The notes under the pieces were generated by a model, which was given only the letters and a program-made list of their open reading frames with translations, had not been told where the DNA came from and did no database searches. A stretch of DNA of 17,842 bases from Prevotella sp. UBA746 (GTDB taxonomy: Bacteria > Bacteroidota > Bacteroidia > Bacteroidales > Bacteroidaceae), in NCBI GenBank assembly GCA_002298545.1, contig DBKQ01000048.1:1-17842 (forward strand). Reading direction: 5' to 3'. Positions 7,764 through 14,472 of this stretch are shown here, piece after piece. Made by a program: the position numbers and the translations under genes. Positions within the stretch are counted from its first letter, which is position 1, and the number at the start of each line of letters is the position of its first letter.

Positions 7764-7826
7764 ATTATAAGTCTAATATGTTCTATAAGCCTTATATGTC
7801 CTATAAGTCTTATAACTCTTATCCCC
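7764..7826 (+). repeat. Degenerate 9-bp-period tandem array in the dprA-dusB spacer (7 units)
   Basis: Exact 9-bp steps: attataagt, ctaatatgt, tctataagc, cttatatgt, cctataagt, cttataact, cttatcccc. The consensus CTTATA(A/T)GT matches the array at 3235-3306. It also lies just before a start codon (dusB ATG at 7842) and is likewise followed by a C-run and an A-rich stretch. No coding potential is seen. Confidence 0.85.
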
Positions 7827-7841
7827 CACAAAAAAAGAAAA

Positions 7842-8840
7842 ATGAAAATAGGAAACATAGAATTCGGTGCCAATCCCTTATTCCTCGCTCCAATGGAGGA
7901 CGTAACGGATATTGGCTTTCGTATGCTTTGCAAGCGATATGGTGCGTCGATGGTGTACACGGAATTTGTCAGTGCCGAGGCTTTGGTGCGCTCCGTGAAG
8001 AGTACGGTCAGCAAACTTACTGTCTGCGATGAAGAACGCCCTGTCGGAATACAGATATACGGTAGGGATGTAGACTCCATGGTTGAAGCTGCCAAGATTG
8101 TGGAAGATCAGGCTCATCCGGATGTAATCGACATTAATTTCGGCTGTCCGGTGAAGAAGGTGGCAGGAAAAGGTGCCGGAGCCGGAATGCTCCAGAATAT
8201 TCCCCTTCTGCTCGATATTACACGTAATGTGGTGAAGGCGGTAAACACACCGGTAACAGTAAAAACGCGATTGGGCTGGAACAGCGACAATCTTGTTATA
8301 ACCGACCTCGCTGAACAATTGCAGGATTGCGGCATACAGGCTCTCACCATTCATGGCAGGACACGCGCACAGATGTACACCGGCAATGCCGACTGGACCC
8401 TTATCGGCGAAGTGAAACGCAATCCGCGCATCAATATTCCTATTATCGGGAATGGCGATATCACTACTCCCGAGGAAACCCGCCATGCTTTTGAAGAATA
8501 TGGCGTGGACGCAGTGATGATAGGTCGGGCGACATTCGGCAGACCATGGATTTTTAAGGAAATACGTGATTATCTCGACGGTAAGCAGCCTGATGCCTCG
8601 CTTGATTTCAACAAGAAACTCGATATCCTCGAAGAGCAACTGCGTGTCAACGTGGAACGTATCGACGAATACCGTGGTATACTTCATACAAGACGTCATC
8701 TCGCTGCGAGTCCGATATTCAAAGGCATAGCCAACTTCCGTCAAACACGTATTGCCATGCTGCGCGCTTCTACGATGGATGAACTGATGGGGATTCTCGA
8801 GGAGCAGCGAAAGGTGCTCGGACAAAATCCGGAGCCGTAG
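7842..8840 (+). CDS. dusB: tRNA-dihydrouridine synthase (Dus family, DusB-like)
   Basis: This FMN-dependent enzyme reduces specific uridines in tRNA, mostly in the D-loop, to dihydrouridine. The 332-residue TIM barrel shows LAPMEDVTD at 15-23, DINFGCPVKKV at 97-107 with the catalytic Cys C102, GAGAGML at 111-117, VKTRLGW at 140-146, IHGRTRAQMYTG at 170-181, IGNGDI at 202-207 and MIGRATFGRPWIF at 226-238. A C-terminal helical domain (about 245-332) contacts tRNA in homologues. Membership of the DusB subgroup is judged from overall length and motif wording, so the paralogue letter is less certain than the family. It is the last gene of the plus-strand run, with no clear terminator except possibly the palindromic element at 8852. 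Confidence 0.92.
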   Translation: MKIGNIEFGANPLFLAPMEDVTDIGFRMLCKRYGASMVYTEFVSAEALVRSVKSTVSKLTVCDEERPVGIQIYGRDVDSMVEAAKIVEDQAHPDVIDINFGCPVKKVAGKGAGAGMLQNIPLLLDITRNVVKAVNTPVTVKTRLGWNSDNLVITDLAEQLQDCGIQALTIHGRTRAQMYTGNADWTLIGEVKRNPRINIPIIGNGDITTPEETRHAFEEYGVDAVMIGRATFGRPWIFKEIRDYLDGKQPDASLDFNKKLDILEEQLRVNVERIDEYRGILHTRRHLAASPIFKGIANFRQTRIAMLRASTMDELMGILEEQRKVLGQNPEP

Positions 8841-8851
8841 AAATAAAAAAG

Positions 8852-8957
8852 TTTTTCGGTGAATTTACCCTCACACCCTCACACTTCCCCCTGAAAGCCC
8901 CTGTTTATCGGCGTTTCGATGGTGAGGGTAAGTGTGAGGGTAAGTGTGAGGGTAAGA
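8852..8957 (+). repeat. Dispersed GTGAGGG-rich palindromic element, copy A
   Basis: The outer edge TTTTTCGGT is followed by ACCCTCAC twice (8867-8882) and a core TGAAAGCCCCTGTTTATCGG (8892-8911). Three 12-bp units of GTGAGGGTAAG(T/A) complete it (8922-8933, 8934-8945, 8946-8957). The CCCTCAC and GTGAGGG arms are complementary, so the whole can fold back on itself. A second copy lies inverted at 9468-9551. It is non-coding and sits 12 bases after the dusB stop. It could be a miniature inverted-repeat element or a dispersed REP-like sequence; no transposase is present. Confidence 0.8.
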
Positions 8958-9085
8958 ATGGTTATCGTAAAGAAGAAGTGTTGTGTAACAAGTGGCTTTA
9001 ATCTTATATAAATAAGGTGTAGAAGGTAAAAATGATTGCCGAAACAAATATTTTTCGTCTAAAATTAAAAATTTTCGATAAAATA

Positions 9086-9117
9086 TTTGGAGGAATAAAA
9101 AAAACGCCGTACCTTTG
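9086..9117 (+). promoter_or_regulatory. Promoter of tRNA-Asn (Bacteroidota -33/-7 type)
   Basis: TTTG at 9086-9089 and TACCTTTG at 9110-9117 are separated by 20 bp. Both elements and the spacing agree with the Bacteroidota primary sigma consensus. Transcription would start near 9124, about 24 nt before the mature tRNA 5' end. This is the best housekeeping promoter match in the window together with the one at 17763. Confidence 0.8.
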
Positions 9118-9147
9118 CAACCGCAATCAAGAACGATAGCAAACAAT

Positions 9148-9221
9148 GCTTCAATAGCTCAGTTGGTTAGAGCACCTGACTGTTAATCAGGGGGTCGTTG
9201 GTTCAAGCCCATCTTGAAGCG
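9148..9221 (+). tRNA. tRNA-Asn, anticodon GTT
   Basis: A 74-nt cloverleaf: acceptor GCTTCAA/TTGAAGC pairs fully, D-stem GCTC/GAGC with a 9-nt loop, and anticodon stem CCTGA/TCAGG with loop CTGTTAA giving anticodon GTT (9182-9184). The T-arm is GTTGG/CCATC with loop TTCAAGC; it has a T-T mismatch at its second pair (9198/9212). The discriminator base is G, and CCA is not encoded (CAG follows). It has its own promoter upstream and a terminator four bases downstream, so it is a single-gene unit. Confidence 0.96.
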
Positions 9222-9224
9222 CAG

Positions 9225-9253
9225 AAAGAGTTACTTCGGTAACTCTTTTTTTT
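9225..9253 (+). terminator. Rho-independent terminator of tRNA-Asn
   Basis: A perfect 10-bp stem AAAGAGTTAC / GTAACTCTTT closes a TTCG tetraloop and runs into a tract of T residues. It starts three bases after the mature tRNA end. Confidence 0.95.
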
Positions 9254-9364
9254 ATTTCCACCATTTATTTCCGTTTATCCATTCCTTCCATTCCCTCAGA
9301 CAATGGAATGAATTATACATTTTAAGTTACCGGAATTTACAGTAAAGGAAATATCAATAATAGT

Positions 9365-9401
9365 GGCACCAAATGTGCCCCTATGCTGCACCTTTGGTGC
9401 A
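9365..9401. other. Two adjacent small hairpins in non-coding DNA
   Basis: GGCAC-caaat-GTGCC (9365-9379) is followed after seven bases by TGCACC-ttt-GGTGCA (9387-9401). The loops and stem sequences are related (GGCACCAAA against TTTGGTGC), so the halves could also pair with each other. No U-tract follows, so these do not look like terminators. The surrounding stretch 9254-9467 has no credible gene, and I see no promoter reading into it. Confidence 0.5.
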
Positions 9402-9467
9402 ATATAGAAATACCGATACCAAACAATAGCTTTAGCTGAGCCGGAACAATGGGAAAAAAGTATGACA

Positions 9468-9551
9468 CTACCCCTCACACCTCAGAAGTCCGATAAACAG
9501 GGACTTTCAATGTAAAAGGTGAGGGCGTGAGGGTAAAATGACCGAAAAAAA
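9468..9551 (-). repeat. Dispersed GTGAGGG-rich palindromic element, copy B (inverted relative to copy A)
   Basis: The core CCGATAAACAGGGACTTTCA (9490-9509) is the reverse complement of the copy A core with one mismatch in 20. The right arm carries GTGAGGG twice (9519-9525, 9527-9533). The outer edge at 9527-9549 is the reverse complement of 8852-8874 with two mismatches in 23. The left arm ACCCCTCACACC is shorter than the matching arm in copy A and lacks the 12-bp tandem units. Together the copies bracket tRNA-Asn. Confidence 0.8.
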
Positions 9552-9625
9552 TATTAAAATGATAATATAACTAAATCCAATACAAAAAAGCACAACGGGA
9601 TGAGGGCAAGTACGGGATTTTTTTG

Positions 9626-9633
9626 TAGATTTG
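9626..9633 (+). promoter_or_regulatory. Putative -7 element for the S41 protease operon
   Basis: TAGATTTG matches TAnnTTTG and lies 40 bases before the ATG at 9673. No -33 TTTG is seen at the expected distance, so the call rests on the -7 element and its position. Confidence 0.5.
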
Positions 9634-9672
9634 CAGCTATATTATTAACGGATATAGAAAACAACAAGGAAA

Positions 9673-11349
9673 ATGAAGAAAATAATACCCGTTGCCATGC
9701 TGATACTTGCCCTTGCTGCAGGTATTGTAAAGGCACAAGATGATAAAGACCACAACTTTAAAGTGGCGAAAAATATCGAGATATTCAACAACATATACCG
9801 CTATCTCGACATGATATACGTGGATACGCTCGATGCCGACGAGGTAGTAGGCACCGGAATAAAGGGAATGCTCAATTCTCTCGATCCCTATACCGTGTAT
9901 TATCCCGAGAATGAGGTTAACAAGTTGAAGAATATGCTCACTGGAAAATACGTGGGCATAGGAGCCGTCATCCGTCAGAACATGCAGCTCGGCAGGGTCG
10001 TTATCGACGAGCCGTATGAGGGCAGTCCGGCGGCAGAGGCAGGACTAAAAAAGGGCGACATCATTCTCAGCATCGACGACACAACGATGACCGACAAAAA
10101 CACCTCCTTTGTCAGTTCGCATCTACGTGGCGACCCAGGAACGACGTTCATCCTCAAGATAAAACGTCCGTCTACGGGCAAGACAATGAAGATGCGCATC
10201 ACGCGCCGAGCTATCACCCTACCCTTCCTTCCGTATTACGGCATGCGCCCCGACAGCATCGGATACATCAACCTCAACAGCTTTACGGAAGACTGTGCCA
10301 AAGACGTGCGCCGCGCCTTTATCGACCTGAAACATCAGGGCATGAAAGCTCTCGTGTTTGACCTGCGCGGCAATGGCGGCGGTTCGGTAAGTGAAGCTGT
10401 AGACATCGTAAATATGTTCGTGCCGAAAGGAATCACCATAGTGAAGACACGAGGAAAGATGAAACGCATGAACAAGGACTACCAGACCACAGTGGAACCG
10501 ATAGACACGGTAATGCCGATAGTTGTAATGGTGAACGGCGAGACGGCATCAGCAAGCGAAATAACATCAGGAAGTCTTCAAGACCTCGACCGCGCCGTGG
10601 TACTTGGTACCCGGACATACGGCAAGGGCCTCGTACAGGCACCGGTAGACCTGCCATACAACGGACAAATGAAACTGACAACCGGTAAATATTACATACC
10701 GAGCAACCGCTGTATTCAGGCAATCAACTACAGGCATGCCCATGGCGGATACACCGAGCACATCCCCGACAGCCTGACAAAAGTATTCTATACACGCAAC
10801 GGACGGGAAGTGCGCGACGGCGGCGGCATAAAGCCAGACATCGAGGTGAAACCCGACTCGCTGCCTAACATCGCCTACTATCTCAGCATGAGCGGACTCG
10901 ACTCCACAGAAGTGATGCTCAACTACGAGATAGAATATATAGCCAAGCACCCCACAATAGCTCCGGCAGGACAGTTTGAACTCTCCGACGAAGAATACGA
11001 AGACTTCAAGCAGCGCGTCGTAAAGAGTGGATTCAAATACGATGCCGAAAGCAGCAAGGAACTTGACCGGCTGAAGAAAATCGCACAGTTCGAGGGCTAC
11101 TACGATGATGCAAAACCGGAGTTTGAGGCGTTGGAGAAAAAACTGAAACACAACCTTGCCACAGACCTCGACCGCAACAAGTCGCTCATAAAGCAAATAA
11201 TACAGGCAGACATCGTTGCTGCCTACTATTGGCAGGCTGGAGCCATAGAAAACAACCTAAACACCGACAAACAGATGATAGAGGCGTGCCGACTGCTCAA
11301 TAATCCGGCAGAATACAGGAAGCTACTCATGCCGAAAAAAGGAAAATAA
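9673..11349 (+). CDS. Exported S41 family peptidase with PDZ domain (CtpA-like carboxyl-terminal processing protease)
   Basis: A periplasmic serine protease of the tail-specific family. The 558-residue protein begins with a signal peptide (MKKIIPVAMLILALAAGIVKA, cleavage after about residue 21). A helical N-terminal region with the family motif 'MLNSLDPYTVYY' follows at 66-77, and a PDZ domain lies at about 90-175 ('GSPAAEAGLKKGDIILSIDD'). The peptidase domain has DLRGNGGG at 230-237, NGETASASEI with nucleophile S293, and RTYGKG with general base K318. The 25-residue Ser-Lys spacing is as in characterised CtpA. The C-terminal 180 residues are a charged helical extension seen in Bacteroidota members. 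Its stop codon overlaps the next gene's ATG (TAATG), so the two are translationally coupled. Natural substrates are not deducible. Confidence 0.94.
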   Translation: MKKIIPVAMLILALAAGIVKAQDDKDHNFKVAKNIEIFNNIYRYLDMIYVDTLDADEVVGTGIKGMLNSLDPYTVYYPENEVNKLKNMLTGKYVGIGAVIRQNMQLGRVVIDEPYEGSPAAEAGLKKGDIILSIDDTTMTDKNTSFVSSHLRGDPGTTFILKIKRPSTGKTMKMRITRRAITLPFLPYYGMRPDSIGYINLNSFTEDCAKDVRRAFIDLKHQGMKALVFDLRGNGGGSVSEAVDIVNMFVPKGITIVKTRGKMKRMNKDYQTTVEPIDTVMPIVVMVNGETASASEITSGSLQDLDRAVVLGTRTYGKGLVQAPVDLPYNGQMKLTTGKYYIPSNRCIQAINYRHAHGGYTEHIPDSLTKVFYTRNGREVRDGGGIKPDIEVKPDSLPNIAYYLSMSGLDSTEVMLNYEIEYIAKHPTIAPAGQFELSDEEYEDFKQRVVKSGFKYDAESSKELDRLKKIAQFEGYYDDAKPEFEALEKKLKHNLATDLDRNKSLIKQIIQADIVAAYYWQAGAIENNLNTDKQMIEACRLLNNPAEYRKLLMPKKGK

Positions 11350-12491
11350 TGGAACTGGAAATATACCACTACTCACTCTGCACATCACTCACACTGCTGA
11401 TATTCTTCAGCTACCGCTTCATCTTCGGCAAATTACCAAAGAAAGAGAACTTTCGCCCATACCGCCAGTCGAGGATGTTGTCGGGATTCGCCATGCTGAT
11501 GCTTTCGGCAAATTATATGGTACACATGTTTGCAACACCCAGACTGACAAGTCCGATATTAGCTATATTGATGAATCTGTGTACATACTGGATAGCCGTA
11601 ACCCTTTTTGGCAGCGCACTGATGATGCTCCTCGACCGTAGGCATCTTACGAAAGAGCGTTTTAAGCGGCATCTTGCAGCGTGGGTGGTATATTGTCTGC
11701 TTACCCACCTGATGTGGCGTTACACGCCCGAAGGACTGCTTAGAAAGCTGATGCCGTTTATCCTTGCCATTCTTTTTATAATATATGCCGTGAAAGTAGC
11801 ACGACGGATATTCATAACCTTCCGTAAAGCAAAACAAAAGCTCGACGATTACTACTCTGAGGACAGCGAGGCATACATACGATGGATGTCGGTCTTTACA
11901 TATTGGGCAATAATATTCGGTGTAGGACAAGGAATTCTCACTTTTGTACCAAGCAAGTATGTGTTTGTATGGATAATCTCGGCAATCCCATTCTATATCT
12001 ATCTTTATACATCTTATGCCAACTATTTTCTTTTCTATGAAAATGTGGAGGGTGCCCTTGCCGTAGATGAAGGCAGTGAATATGCTGATAGCACAACAAA
12101 CAGCAACAAGAAGGAAGACAAGCCGTCTGGCAGTCAGGAACGGTCTATAGGAATGGCAAAAGTGCAGGAGACTATACTGGAACGACAACTGAAGAAATGG
12201 ACAGACGAAAAGAAATTCACAGCAGGCGGTATTACGATAGAAGATGTAGCTCGCGAAACCGGAACAAACCGCACGTATATATCATCGTTCATAAACAGCC
12301 ATTACAGCATGTCGTTTCGAGAATGGATAAACGAGCTACGCCTGGAATACGCCAAAGAGCTGATGAGAAACAATCCGGAACTGGCAATGCGCGAAGTGGC
12401 ACGCCTTGCCGGCTATCTGTCGCTTAGCTATTTTACCAAAACATTTAAGGAGGCAGAGGGCGTTACACCGGGTAGATGGAACAAAGATTAA
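11349..12491 (+). CDS. Membrane-anchored AraC-type transcriptional regulator
   Basis: A 380-residue protein with a polytopic N-terminal half and a C-terminal DNA-binding domain. Hydrophobic segments lie at about 8-26, 46-62, 68-95, 109-122, 133-151, 180-199 and 204-229. A polar linker (235-270) rich in S, N, E and K follows. The AraC double helix-turn-helix covers about 285-380: 'ITIEDVARETGTNRTYISSFIN' (HTH1) and 'AMREVARLAGYLSLSYFTKTFKEAEGVTPGRW' (HTH2, the AraC signature). It would sense a membrane or periplasmic signal and act on DNA while membrane-bound (inference). One-base overlap with the upstream S41 protease gene suggests a shared role, such as protease-dependent signalling or regulation of that protease. 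The target genes are unknown. Confidence 0.9.
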   Translation: MELEIYHYSLCTSLTLLIFFSYRFIFGKLPKKENFRPYRQSRMLSGFAMLMLSANYMVHMFATPRLTSPILAILMNLCTYWIAVTLFGSALMMLLDRRHLTKERFKRHLAAWVVYCLLTHLMWRYTPEGLLRKLMPFILAILFIIYAVKVARRIFITFRKAKQKLDDYYSEDSEAYIRWMSVFTYWAIIFGVGQGILTFVPSKYVFVWIISAIPFYIYLYTSYANYFLFYENVEGALAVDEGSEYADSTTNSNKKEDKPSGSQERSIGMAKVQETILERQLKKWTDEKKFTAGGITIEDVARETGTNRTYISSFINSHYSMSFREWINELRLEYAKELMRNNPELAMREVARLAGYLSLSYFTKTFKEAEGVTPGRWNKD

Positions 12492-12501
12492 CAGCCTGCA
12501 A

Positions 12502-12587
12502 TTGACAAAATGTCAAATACCCCATAGTATTTATTAAATATTTTAATCTTTTCTGACGATATGTCAATAACAGAAGACATATTGGCA
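12502..12587. promoter_or_regulatory. Cluster of TGACA/TGTCA palindromes upstream of hsp20 (candidate enhancer-binding sites)
   Basis: TTGACA-AAA-TGTCAA is a perfect palindrome at 12502-12516. TGAC-GATAT-GTCA follows at 12554-12566, and a looser half-conserved copy GACATATTGGCA at 12576-12587. All lie 23-125 bp upstream of the sigma-54-like -24 element at 12610, where activator sites of sigma-54 promoters normally sit. The cognate activator is not in the window. Confidence 0.6.
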
Positions 12588-12609
12588 ATAAAAACTGGCT
12601 TCATGCCAT

Positions 12610-12625
12610 TGGCACATGAATTGCA
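12610..12625 (+). promoter_or_regulatory. Sigma-54 (RpoN) type promoter of hsp20
   Basis: TGGCACATGAATTGCA matches the -24/-12 consensus TGGCAC-N5-TTGC. The invariant GG (12611-12612) and GC (12623-12624) are separated by exactly 10 bp. The expected start of transcription is near 12636, about 97 nt before the favoured hsp20 start codon. TGCCATTGGCA (12604-12614), an 11-bp palindrome, overlaps the -24 element and could hold a repressor or activator. No TAnnTTTG element is seen between the AraC-type gene and hsp20. Confidence 0.75.
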
Positions 12626-12719
12626 TAATCAGTAAGTGAAAATCGAAAGACCGAGGGTCGAGAGACAGGAGGGCTGGAGAGATTCAAGAAACAGATAAAT
12701 AAAGAATTAAAATAAAAAT

Positions 12720-12724
12720 GGAGG
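12720..12724 (+). promoter_or_regulatory. Shine-Dalgarno motif that favours the internal hsp20 start
   Basis: GGAGG lies eight bases before the ATG at 12733 and overlaps the first possible ATG (12718). The upstream ATG is preceded only by A-rich sequence. The placement argues that MLPVMNRN is the true N-terminus. Confidence 0.6.
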
Positions 12725-12732
12725 TATTTGAT

Positions 12733-13158
12733 ATGTTACCAGTAATGAATAGAAATCTTTGGATGCCTGATGAGTTTAACGACTTCTTTGATACAGACTT
12801 CATGCCGAGAGTTAACGCTACGGCACCTGCAATCAACGTTAAGGAGAGCGAAAAAGACTACACCGTAGAGCTTGCTGCTCCAGGCCTGACAAAAGATGAC
12901 TTCAACGTGAATATAGACCACGACGGTAATCTTCATATCAAGATTGAGAACAAGAGCAACAACAAAGAGGAGGACAAGAAGAGCCACTATCTGCGTCGCG
13001 AGTTCTCTTACAGCAAATATGAGCAGACATTGCTTCTGCCTGACGATGTTGAGAAAGACAAGATTAGTGCAAGCGTAAACAATGGTGTTCTTACCGTTGA
13101 TCTTCCTAAGATTGAGAAAGCGACCGAAAAGGAAGCTCGCAAGATTGAAATCAAATAA
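12733..13158 (+). CDS. Hsp20 / alpha-crystallin small heat-shock protein
   Basis: This ATP-independent chaperone binds unfolding proteins and holds them for refolding. The chosen start gives 141 residues; the ATG at 12718 would add five. The alpha-crystallin domain runs from about residue 30 to 130. It starts with 'APAINVKESEKDYTVELAAPGLTKDDFNVNID' and ends with the conserved 'NNGVLTVDLPK' (A-x-x-x-n-GvL motif, here ASVNNGVL). A short N-terminal arm ends in 'EFNDFFDTDFMP', as is usual in Bacteroidota. The C-terminal IXI-like motif is IEI (residues 138-140). The leader carries a sigma-54-type promoter and upstream palindromes. A strong bidirectional terminator follows. Family assignment is secure. 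Confidence 0.95.
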   Translation: MLPVMNRNLWMPDEFNDFFDTDFMPRVNATAPAINVKESEKDYTVELAAPGLTKDDFNVNIDHDGNLHIKIENKSNNKEEDKKSHYLRREFSYSKYEQTLLLPDDVEKDKISASVNNGVLTVDLPKIEKATEKEARKIEIK

Positions 13159-13176
13159 TCAACTTTGATATTTTAT

Positions 13177-13219
13177 AAATCAGCCCCGGTGCCAATTGGC
13201 ATCGGGGCTGATTTTTGTT
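13177..13219. terminator. Bidirectional rho-independent terminator between convergent genes
   Basis: A 17-bp stem, AAATCAGCCCCGGTGCC paired with GGCATCGGGGCTGATTT with one G-T pair, closes an AATT loop. T-rich sequence follows on the plus strand, and A-rich sequence precedes it, serving the minus strand. It lies 18 nt after hsp20 and 8 nt after the end of the convergent methyltransferase gene, so it can end both transcripts. Confidence 0.93.
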
Positions 13220-13226
13220 GTATATG

Positions 13227-14432
13227 CTACTCCCGTACACAAACAAGCAGTTTGTGACTGCCGTCTTGCAGCGTTGTAGCTAAGATGAATGTATCGCCAC
13301 CGTCTTTCAGTTTCAATCGCTTGCGCAGTTCGGCAACAGAAAGAGGAAAATTCCTTGTAGTGATATTCGCCTTGCCGATGCTTCCGAGAATATGGCGAAG
13401 CTCCTTTTTATTCATACCCGAAACTGCTTTTATCAGGAATCGTCTTCCGGGGAAATTCTCCACATTATCCCTTGAAACAAACAAATTGCTGTTTGGGGCA
13501 ATCTGCATTACACCATACTTCCGGCACAAAGGTTCAAAGCCGCCAAACTTCATCAGAGAGGCGTTTGGTTCGTAGATGTATGATTGCTCCACCGGGTCGA
13601 CAAAACTGGCAGAGACGGCATTTAAACAGCTATCTGGGCTAAAGACATCCGCTGTTGCAGTACTGTCGTCTGTATAATTTACACAAGACACTTGCAGCTT
13701 CTGCTTTCTGTTCTCCCTACAGTCTATAACAAGCAGCAGTTCCTTACATTCGTTTTTCACCGACACGATGTGCACCTCGCAGACGTTGCCTACATCCTCC
13801 ACAGCCTTATGCCAGTCGAGCATTGGCGAAAGCTTAACCATAACATAATCGGCTTTCTCCATGAGAACATCTTTCAGAGCCGTAACATCTGGTGTGCAGT
13901 CGGCAATGCCGTATGTCCTGCCGCCGTTGTTGTCGCGTCGTGCCGGATCAAGGTAAATCATCGACACATGGTCAATCCGGTCGAGATATTCCGCACCGTC
14001 GCCACATATTATTTCGGCATCGCCAATCCCGAGCAAAGGAAAATTGTGGCGTGCCGCCTCACAGAGCACTTCCTGTCGCTCCACATACACTTCATGGCGG
14101 AATACCCGAGCCATATACGAGAAGTCCACGCCATAGCCTCCAGTAAGGTCTACGAGCATGTCGGCATCATCCCCGAGCAACCGCTTTGCCACTTGCTGCT
14201 TATATATTGCCGTGGTTTGCGACGAGCATTGTTCCATTGATAGATGCGGTGGATATATAATATCCTCGATACTTGCCCAACGGGGCAGTTTATGGCGTGC
14301 CGCCTGCCATCCTGCAATCTGTTCCAGAACATACTGCATATCAACACCAGACGGATGACTCTGCAAGGCAAGCTTGCGAGGGTCATCCGTCCGATGGGTC
14401 TTGATATATGATAAAGTTTCCTGGTCTACCAT
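13227..14432 (-). CDS. Class I SAM-dependent methyltransferase with C-terminal THUMP-like domain
   Basis: A 401-residue soluble protein. The helical N-terminal region (1-85) contains 'HPSGVDMQYVLEQIAGWQAARHKLPRW'. The Rossmann methyltransferase core has motif I DLTGGYGVD at 95-103, an acidic YVERQ at 116-120 and the LDPARRD motif at 161-167, then 'VMVKLSPMLDW'. The last 75 residues, with 'GRRFLIKAVSGMNKKEL...ANITTRNFPLSVAELRKRLKLKDGGDTFILATT', match the THUMP-like domain seen in this Bacteroidota family. An RNA substrate is likely from domain content, but no target is established. It is the third gene of a minus-strand set with two envelope proteins (40 nt from the second); co-transcription is plausible, a shared role less so. 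Confidence 0.9.
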   Translation of the reverse strand: MVDQETLSYIKTHRTDDPRKLALQSHPSGVDMQYVLEQIAGWQAARHKLPRWASIEDIIYPPHLSMEQCSSQTTAIYKQQVAKRLLGDDADMLVDLTGGYGVDFSYMARVFRHEVYVERQEVLCEAARHNFPLLGIGDAEIICGDGAEYLDRIDHVSMIYLDPARRDNNGGRTYGIADCTPDVTALKDVLMEKADYVMVKLSPMLDWHKAVEDVGNVCEVHIVSVKNECKELLLVIDCRENRKQKLQVSCVNYTDDSTATADVFSPDSCLNAVSASFVDPVEQSYIYEPNASLMKFGGFEPLCRKYGVMQIAPNSNLFVSRDNVENFPGRRFLIKAVSGMNKKELRHILGSIGKANITTRNFPLSVAELRKRLKLKDGGDTFILATTLQDGSHKLLVCVRE

Positions 14433-14472
14433 TAAACGTATTTATATCTTTTAAAGCATTTATGCAAGAGTA

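Noticed and set aside
7878..8825. A 315-codon minus-strand frame opposite dusB
   Set aside because: Long, but it is antisense to a gene with all Dus motifs and has no recognisable domain or promoter.
8871..9146. A 91-codon minus-strand open frame across the spacer before tRNA-Asn
   Set aside because: It runs through the tRNA promoter and copy A of the repeat; its PHTYPHTYPH segment is just the translated 12-bp tandem unit. No start signal or protein-like composition.
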